Assembly: GCA_036939755.1 (NCBI GenBank)
Contig: JALLAZ010000990.1
Location: 1 to 11,980 of the forward strand
DNA: 11,980 nucleotides
Source of the DNA: Stephanodiscus triporus
Taxonomy: Eukaryota > Bacillariophyta > Thalassiosirophyceae > Thalassiosirales > Thalassiosiraceae
Reading direction: 5' to 3'
A program made the position numbers and the translations under genes. The notes below the pieces were generated by a model. That model had not been told where the DNA came from. It saw only the letters and a program-made list of their open reading frames with translations, and did not search any database. Positions 6,812 to 11,980 of this stretch are shown piece by piece; position 1 is the stretch's first letter, and every line of letters begins with the position of its first letter.

Positions 6812-8166
6812 ATGACCGCGGCCAACCCTATCGGCAGCACTACGGCTACTTCATACGTTACCTGCAACAAACAAAGGCTCGCCCACTCGATTGCCTTCGT
6901 GTTGGGGTTCATTTCGCTCTTGTGGGGCAAAGTATATCTCTTGCGTTCGCTGCATGTGCAAGCACAACATATCGCACTTGCAGAATTAGTAACCATAATG
7001 CCTCCTACTACCGAAAGCGTTACCGATTATACCTCACCATCCTCCCCGGCTTGCAGGCCGCATTTCCAGTTGGCACTTCCCGATGGTAAGTGGTCGAATG
7101 CCACTAAATTCAAACGCATTTATTTCTATCACGCACGAAAAGCGGGGGTGAGTTGGTACACATGTGGGGGGGACTCTGCGGTGTGTGACTTTGGCTTCAT
7201 TAAAAATGTTGGCACTGATAACTCGAACGATCATTATTTTTGCGATAGGGTACGAATCTTAAGAGGTATTTCCAGAAGGTCGCGAAACATCACGGGCTCT
7301 ATTTTTATAGTGACGAGTATATAGTTGCAGAAGATCCCGGCTCCCACGACGTCGCTACGTTTTATGTGACACACCTTCGAGAACCGGTATCCAGGTCGAT
7401 AAGTCACTTCAAATACGAAGGTAGATGGGATTGCAAACAATTAACCACAAATAAAACGTATGTCCCCACTGAGGACAATGCGAACACGTTGGAGGAATGG
7501 AGCGAGGACTATGGAAGATATGGCGGTCACATGTTTCCTTGTGCTTTAGCGAAAAGCCCAAAGCGTTATTTCAAAATGTTAACATGTGGAGTGATGTGCT
7601 ACAGCCAGTGGTTTGCGGGTCTCTCCTGTCCCCGTGAGGGAACGCTTCCGTTAAATCAAGCAGAGCGGGAAATTTCTCTCATGCAACAATTCCAAGTCGC
7701 GAGATCGAAGTTACGTCGATACAACTTCATCGTTATCTCGGAATGGCTCCATGATCCCGGATACGTCGCCGCGGTTGAGCGCTACTTTGGCGTGCCCGGG
7801 GTCGCCCAGAGGGCGTATTACCCCTGGTGCGAGCCTGAATCTCACGCCGCCAACAAGATGATACCACTGGCAATAAAGAATGAGACGATGCAAAAGTTGA
7901 CGCGATCGAACTTGTACGACATATACATGTACGACGAGTTCTCGGATTGTCTGAAGAACAGGAGGGAAAAGGACTTTCCCATATGGGACGCGAGTCGGTT
8001 CGAAATGAATGAAACGATTCAATTGGATTACAAGCTTTGGGAACGACGTAATCCTCCTTTCAAGTCGTCAAACTACTACAATGAAAACTGGCTGAATCAT
8101 CCTTCCAATCAGAAGTATCGTAAAGTAATTGAAAGTGGCGGAGTAGATGTAAATAACATAGAATAA
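6812..8166 (+). CDS. Type II membrane (Golgi-type) sulfotransferase, two exons
   Basis: Exons are 6812-7147 and 7249-8166; the intron 7148-7248 (gtgagt..ATAG, 101 nt, phase 0) gives 417 residues. It should transfer sulfate from PAPS to a glycan or protein hydroxyl in the Golgi lumen. A short cytosolic tail precedes a hydrophobic anchor at about residues 24-45 (AHSIAFVLGFISLLWGKVYL), followed by a Thr/Ser/Pro stem. The PAPS 5'-phosphosulfate loop IYFYHARKAGGTNLKRYF (103-120) is created precisely by the splice between G112 and G113. The 3'-phosphate motif THLREPVSRSISHFKYEGRW (153-172) follows at normal spacing. The rest, with CGVMCYSQWFAGLSC and several Trp/Tyr motifs, is acceptor-side sequence. 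The loop has Ala where the common KTGGT pattern has Thr (KAGGT). The substrate cannot be told from sequence. Confidence 0.85.
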
Positions 8167-8544
8167 GAACGCGCACCCCATCCCGTGCGTTAAAAATACA
8201 TCAGATTCTCAAAACTATATACAGAACATCTCTTCGATTGATTAAACGGGGATCATCAATCGATGATGATAATTGATGCGCTACTAATTTACTCCGGTGT
8301 ATTTTGTCCTTCAGTCCCTCATCCACCGATGATTCCAGTCGCATCGGACACGTTGTTTTTAGAATATCTCCGCCGAGGCGCATCCATTTCCCCCCGGCGC
8401 GTAGTAAGTACTATATAATTCACGATACTTGTCCGAGTACCCATCCAGCACGACGGATGAGTGGCCCCCTCCTCGGACGTGTGCGAAATTCACAACCTCG
8501 TATTACCGGCCGATATGATGATTGTTCATGCCAAAAAAAATGTA
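8167..8544. other. Convergent intergenic spacer
   Basis: This 378-base spacer lies between the stop codons of the sulfotransferase (+) and BolA (-) genes. It contains short dyad sequence around 8254-8272 (ATCATC/GATGAT type) and an oligo-A tract at about 8533-8540 next to the BolA stop. No gene is seen. It presumably holds both 3' UTRs. Confidence 0.6.
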
Positions 8545-9116
8545 TCAATTCTTTTTCTCATCGGGCGTCTTGCAGACCATGGAATCGACGGCGTGGACCG
8601 GTCCCTTCAATTCTATCGTGTCGTGTGAAAGGGGGACGTCGGACGAAATATCACGTGGGCGGAGAGAGGGCCGATTTAGAGAAACGTGAAACGGAGATAT
8701 AGATGGGAGAGAAGAGACACGCCCCCCCCCCCGGACGCAATGATGCGCGGGATACGAGGCAAACATATTATCGTCCGACCTCCCCTCTCCCCCCGCGCGC
8801 GTCCCGTATGTAATAATGACATGCCCCTCCTCCGACGCAACCAAAAAAAAAAGGCCTCGATACCGAACGAGCGAACGAACGATCGAACAAAAAAGACAAG
8901 TATAAATATAAAAAAACACACACACACACCACGTACCTTCCCACAGGGCCTTGTAAACCAGCTGCTGACGCTGGACCGGCCTCTTCCCCTCGAACATGCT
9001 CGACGTGACGTATATGGATATGTGCGATCCGTTCGGATCGTCATGCGCGCCCGTCACGACCACGTCGTCGGTGTCCAGCGCCAGGGCTATTTTATTTCGG
9101 CAGGTGTCGACTATGC

Positions 9117-9150
<34 letters not shown>

Positions 9151-9387
9151 AGACATGGAGACGAGCCCCGCCGGCCTGGCGACGCCGACGCCCACGCCGT
9201 GGATGGCACCGGCCTCGACGATCCCGTTGGCGCCGCCGCGTCGGCGCGCCGTCGCGGCGACGGCGGATGATATTGCGATGCGAGCGGCGGCGAAGGATCG
9301 TACGAACATGACGGCAGAGTTCGATGGGTCGATGTTGTTGGGGAGTAGGAGTGGGAGGACGAGGAGGACGGCTGCGGCGGACCTCAT
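8545..9387 (-). CDS. BolA-family protein with N-terminal targeting extension, two exons
   Basis: Exon 1 is 9387-8937 and exon 2 is 8612-8545; the intron 8936-8613 (gtacgt..GATAG, 324 nt, phase 1) gives 172 residues. BolA proteins pair with monothiol glutaredoxins in iron-sulfur cluster delivery. The BolA domain spans about residues 93-170: VDTCRNKIALAL, a GAHDDPNGSHISIYV core (113-127), SSMFEGKRPVQRQQLVYKAL (129-148), then the spliced WEELKGPVHAVDSM (149-162) with the conserved VHA histidine (H157, a cluster or metal ligand in this family), ending KTPDE. Splicing restores WEELKGPVHA; the unspliced frame inserts about 100 unrelated residues. The N-terminus combines a hydrophobic leader (residues 1-25) with a second Met (27) followed by an Arg/Ala/Ser-rich stretch typical of transit peptides. 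A 13-Ser run (79-91) links it to the domain. Plastid or mitochondrial location is likely; which one is unclear. Confidence 0.85.
8917..8929. repeat. (CA)n dinucleotide run in the BolA intron
   Basis: A short uninterrupted CA run (TG on the coding strand) lies a few bases inside the intron next to the gtacgt donor. Confidence 0.6.
9118..9150 (-). repeat. (TCG)11 trinucleotide microsatellite coding poly-Ser
   Basis: Eleven uninterrupted TCG codons (CGA on the plus strand), flanked by TCT and AGC, encode the 13-serine linker between the targeting region and the BolA domain. Pure codon identity indicates slippage rather than selection on the amino acids, so the length is probably polymorphic. 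Confidence 0.9.
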
Positions 9388-9809
9388 CGTCGGTCTCAAA
9401 AAAGACAAGTGGGGACAAAAAAAATGTCTCAGTATCGTATGATGCAGGTACGGTAGATAGGTAGAGGTAGATTGGCCAGGCGCCGTGAGAGGAGGGCGAA
9501 GGACAGAAAAAGCGCTACGTAGAGATACGTACAGTCCCTCTCATTCGATGGAGTTCCTTCGTCAAGTGACGTGGATGATGGGGTGAGGATTTGCACAGTT
9601 CAAGTTGCTTGCAACAAACATCATGCTAGATATTATGGATAGAGAGGGAAGAAGATGATGTACGATATGTAACTTTTACGTTGTGATGGCCTAAAAGATT
9701 TTTTGATATTTTTTTGGCACCTCGTTCCTCGCCGCGAATGCACCGCACTCATCAGACCAAAAAGGACGATTGATTTTCGACGGGCAGTGAAAGCGCACGT
9801 CCGCAGCGA

Positions 9810-9881
9810 CGAGAGAGAGAGAGAGAGTGTGTGTGTGAGAGAGAGAGAGGGAGTGAGGGAGGCAAGGAAGGAGAGAGAGAA
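9810..9881. repeat. GA/GT compound microsatellite
   Basis: Alternating GA and GT dinucleotide blocks with interspersed GGA/GGGA variants run directly into the ambiguous base at 9883. This kind of repeat commonly breaks assemblies. Confidence 0.85.
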
Positions 9882-9882
9882 C

Positions 9883-9883
9883 N
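9883..9883. other. Single ambiguous base (N), probable assembly junction
   Basis: This is the only non-ACGT base in the window. It sits exactly between the microsatellite and the duplicated GT60 3' end, which suggests a scaffold join or unsized gap rather than a simple miscall. Confidence 0.7.
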
Positions 9884-9884
9884 C

Positions 9885-9944
9885 GATATGAAGGCCGAGA
9901 AGTGCGGTTGGATCGATTGGTGTAACGATTGTACTCTTTGGTGA
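9885..9944 (+). pseudogene. 3' end of a second GT60 gene copy (fragment)
   Basis: 9884-9938 is identical to 1629-1683, the end of GT60 exon 2. Two bases then differ (9939-9940), changing the last codon from Pro to Trp, and the stop TGA (9942-9944) is retained. The fragment encodes 19 residues, DMKAEKCGWIDWCNDCTLW, in the same frame. Homology ends one base after the stop, and upstream it is cut by the N. It is either the visible end of an intact paralogue whose body is missing at the gap, a genuine truncated duplicate, or an assembly artefact. It is marked as a fragment because no remaining exon is visible. Confidence 0.65.
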
Positions 9945-10018
9945 CTAGTTTCTTGACTAGCCACAGAACTGACGATGACTGCGAACCTCAAGAGCATTTG
10001 ATTAAGAGTGAGTATAGG

Positions 10019-10366
10019 ATGTCGATGCCACAGACTAACCGTGCCAAGAATTGTGGAGAAGACAGTATTGGTAAATCCAAGAGCGGCGATGGCCAATTCT
10101 TTTTGATAGAAGAGATTGATTCAAAGAATAACCCGATCAATCGAGTTATGGCTCCCTATGCTGAAACTTGTCGCGATATTTTGCGAAAAAATATACGAAA
10201 TATGCTGAATGTACGGAGATGGAAGCTGAGCAAATTAACCGAGATTCCTGATGGAGTAACTAGAGTTTCCAACGAAGTGATCAACACAGTGGCAGCGGCA
10301 GCCTGCATAAAACACGCGGGAGTGACAGCTAGGGAGGGCAAAGCTGAGAAGATAGGGTCAGTCTGA
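10019..10366 (+). CDS. Hypothetical 115-residue protein
   Basis: The ATG at 10019 opens a 115-codon frame ending TGA at 10364-10366; the frame also extends upstream without ATG to about 9929. The predicted product has a polar N-terminus, then FFLIEEIDSK, a basic helix-like stretch (RDILRKNIRNMLNVRRWKL, about 51-69) and an Ala-rich segment VINTVAAAACIKHAGV (about 88-103) before a Lys/Glu-rich end. No domain, signal peptide or membrane helix is recognised. Codon choice is less GC-rich than in neighbouring genes. It may be the 3' exon of a longer gene, a mobile-element remnant or a small gene; coding status is uncertain. Confidence 0.35.
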   Translation: MSMPQTNRAKNCGEDSIGKSKSGDGQFFLIEEIDSKNNPINRVMAPYAETCRDILRKNIRNMLNVRRWKLSKLTEIPDGVTRVSNEVINTVAAAACIKHAGVTAREGKAEKIGSV

Positions 10367-10477
10367 TTTTTTCTTGTTAATAAGAGTTGTTAGCCCTCCT
10401 TAGGTCTTGGGCACTTAATCCGCCTGTTTTTTCGAAGTACTTTGCCTGCCAATATTCACGGAAAAAAGCGAACTACA
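10367..10477. other. Short convergent spacer
   Basis: These 111 bases lie between the hypothetical ORF stop and the WD-protein stop. The spacer is AT-rich with TTTTTTC runs on both sides and is consistent with overlapping or adjacent 3' UTRs. Confidence 0.5.
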
Positions 10478-11980
10478 TTATGGACATCGATCATACTGCT
10501 CGAGCAAATCTATGACAAGCATGCCTTCCGTTGCATTGCGAGCTCCATCGCTCCCAATGAGGTTTCCCGTCTTGGTGTTCACGACAATAAAACGCTCATT
10601 GGCGGCCATCAACATGCAATCGAAGTATTCCAAGCCCCCAAGGCCAGCGTGGCGTATGCGATTGACGAACCTGATTCGCCGTTCGCTGGAAAGTTGGACC
10701 ACGCCTCCAGATTCCTCTCCGTTGGGAAGATTCGGAGACATGTTCGATCTGTCAAAGTTATTCTGGTCGTATCGAGTTCCAAGGACATGATAAACAAGGA
10801 TAATCAGGCCGATGTGATCCTTGCCAAAGACGATGAGACGTCGCCCATCGAAATGCACTTCTGGGCGGCACTGAGCGGAAAGTGGAAGATTGATCATGGC
10901 GGTAATGTGAAAGCGCTCCTCGGTGGTATCCTGATGTTTGTCACTTGACATGTTGGAAGTTTGCCAGAGCAGGAGAGTAGTTCCATATTCAGGGCATCGT
11001 TGCTTCGTAACGAAGCCGCATTTTTGCACCGGCAAATGGGGCGGGATGTACATTTGAGATATTTTGCACGTTGGGTGTTTGTGAGGGAGCTCTACTTCGT
11101 CCAGAGTGCCATTGTCAAGTAAGGCGAGATCGTCCACAGTTTCGTTGGCATCGTCATTGATTTTTCTCTTGAGATTATTACTGGATGGGGGGATGGGGCT
11201 GCGCCTAGCTTTCATAGTCATCGCCCTGTGCCTCATCACGAAGGATTCGCGAACGCTCAGAATTTGAACGCGCAGGGGCGTCGTCGGACCGAGGCGACGA
11301 TCCATGCCCGTTCGCCAGATCTCGACGGTGCCGCAGATCGTCCCGATCACGATGGTCCTTCCGGTGGGATCCACCGAAAAGGAAGACACGGGGTACTGCG
11401 CCGTGATGCAAGCGTCGGGCAATGGGAAGTAGGAACCGATGGCCTCGGGAGAGGACGGGGGATCGTCGTACCCAACGAGCGGAAGGCAGAATATCGCCCT
11501 GCTCATGCGGATCGATTCTTCGTCTTCATTCATCATCGATTCGTCGTCGATGTCTATCGCCCGCCCACGATTATCATCCGGTCTCGGCCCCATGCAGTCC
11601 ACGTCGCCTCCCCGGAAGGGACATCGACCTATCTGGAATGACGCATAGACCTTGCGATGGCTGGCGCATACGTCCAAGAAGTACACCGTTCCGGCCGCCC
11701 TGCAGACGTACTTGCGATCGTAGGCGGGCCTCGTATCGCCCCCCCCCCTCCTCGGTTTGACGTTGTGGACGTCGTAGTCGTCGTCGTCGCCGTCGTCCCA
11801 GGCGAGAATTTCGGTCGTCACGAGGTCTTCTCCTCCCCCCACCCCCGCTCCCGCCCGGTCGCGTTCGAGAACGACGACGCGCGCCGCGGCGATCATCACG
11901 CGCGCGACGATCGTCGTGCCGCGACAATCGTCGACGGAAACGCACGTGTCCAACCCTATCCAGTCGACGATGGCGTCGTC
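10478..11980 (-). CDS. WD40-like beta-propeller protein, partial (5' end beyond window)
   Basis: The frame is open from the right edge (11980) to TAA at 10478-10480, giving 500 visible residues with no Met at the edge (begins DDAIVDWIGLDTCVSVDDCR), so the N-terminus, where an F-box or other domain could lie, is missing. WD-repeat-like blades are visible: PVSSFSVDPTGRTIVIGTIC followed by GTVEIWRTG (around 197-225 of the visible part) is a good repeat with the terminal W-x-type core. AAGTVYFLDV and IGRCPF (about 95-121), TTLLLWQTS (334-342) and the ANERFIVVNTKTGNLIG region near the end are weaker ones. Acidic Asp-rich loops and a KRK-containing linker (about 271-274) separate them. No intron signature interrupts it. 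Diatom genomes hold many divergent WD/F-box-like propellers of this style; specific function is not assignable. Confidence 0.65.
   Translation of the reverse strand, partial: DDAIVDWIGLDTCVSVDDCRGTTIVARVMIAAARVVVLERDRAGAGVGGGEDLVTTEILAWDDGDDDDYDVHNVKPRRGGGDTRPAYDRKYVCRAAGTVYFLDVCASHRKVYASFQIGRCPFRGGDVDCMGPRPDDNRGRAIDIDDESMMNEDEESIRMSRAIFCLPLVGYDDPPSSPEAIGSYFPLPDACITAQYPVSSFSVDPTGRTIVIGTICGTVEIWRTGMDRRLGPTTPLRVQILSVRESFVMRHRAMTMKARRSPIPPSSNNLKRKINDDANETVDDLALLDNGTLDEVELPHKHPTCKISQMYIPPHLPVQKCGFVTKQRCPEYGTTLLLWQTSNMSSDKHQDTTEERFHITAMINLPLSAQCRPEVHFDGRRLIVFGKDHIGLIILVYHVLGTRYDQNNFDRSNMSPNLPNGEESGGVVQLSSERRIRFVNRIRHAGLGGLEYFDCMLMAANERFIVVNTKTGNLIGSDGARNATEGMLVIDLLEQYDRCP

Larger units (their letters stand above)
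9388..9883. other. BolA upstream spacer ending in a GA/GT microsatellite and an N
   Basis: The near part should hold the BolA promoter and 5' UTR and has a GTAG-rich stretch (about 9446-9472) and a TACGTA dyad (about 9516-9531). The far part becomes (GA)n, then (GT)n, then (GA)n and degenerate GA sequence (9810-9881), ending AC-N-C at 9881-9884. No convincing gene is present. Confidence 0.6.

Noticed and set aside
8613..8936. Extra 100 or so residues in the unspliced BolA frame
   Set aside because: They include a CA-repeat translation and no BolA similarity, and are flanked by gtacgt and AG; they are intronic.
9118..9150. Possible CRISPR or array-like repeat
   Set aside because: It is a plain trinucleotide microsatellite in a eukaryotic exon without spacers.
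8996..9442. Plus-strand frame with poly-Asp tract
   Set aside because: It is the antisense reading of the BolA poly-Ser codons.
11228..11945. Several plus- and minus-strand frames within the WD-protein region
   Set aside because: They are Arg/His-rich shadows of a longer frame with WD-repeat features.

Overview
The window is eukaryotic nuclear DNA. The genes are single or few-exon, their introns are short (about 100 to 325 nt) with GT..AG ends, and neighbouring genes lie on alternating strands with only a few hundred bases between them. Nothing suggests bacterial operons. The mix of proteins (a GT60/GlcNAc-type glycosyltransferase, a Golgi-type sulfotransferase, mitochondrial ribosomal protein mL54, an organelle-targeted BolA, a SAM-domain/glycine-zipper protein), the Ser/Asp-rich simple-repeat proteins and GC-rich exons against AT-richer spacers fit a diatom or related stramenopile. 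That placement is an inference from style and gene content, not from a marker gene.

Layout. 1-53 is a pure G run, probably a contig-end or sequencing artefact. 140-1689 (+) is a two-exon GT60-family glycosyltransferase. 2079-2660 (-) is a two-exon gene for a small unknown Ser/Pro-rich protein. 2984-3710 (+) is a three-exon gene for a small, probably single-pass membrane protein. 4301-4678 (-) is mL54, divergent across 225 bp from 4904-5920 (+), a two-exon SAM / coiled-coil / Gln-Pro / glycine-zipper protein. 5921-6811 is mostly non-coding and carries a perfect hairpin and an unassigned GC-rich island. 6812-8166 (+) is a two-exon type II membrane sulfotransferase. 8545-9387 (-) is a two-exon BolA protein convergent with it. 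A single N at 9883 follows a GA/GT microsatellite. Immediately after it comes a near-perfect copy of the last 62 nt of the GT60 gene, so the N probably marks a scaffold join or unresolved gap into a locus carrying a GT60 paralogue. Beyond it are a small orphan ORF (10019-10366, +) and the C-terminal 500 residues of a WD40-like protein (10478-11980, -), whose start lies past the right edge.

How the genes relate. There is no operon-like pathway. Two genes (GT60 and sulfotransferase) belong to glycan or protein-glycosylation chemistry, and two (mL54, BolA) to organelle housekeeping. The main work in this window was exon joining. Five introns join with compatible phase and restore known family motifs or a continuous hydrophobic segment (GT60, small membrane protein second intron, SAM protein, sulfotransferase, BolA). 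The remaining two introns rest on splice-site quality and phase only. I see no clear evidence of a previously undescribed system. The items most worth following are the N-associated GT60 duplication, the SAM-to-glycine-zipper fusion and the unassigned small membrane protein.
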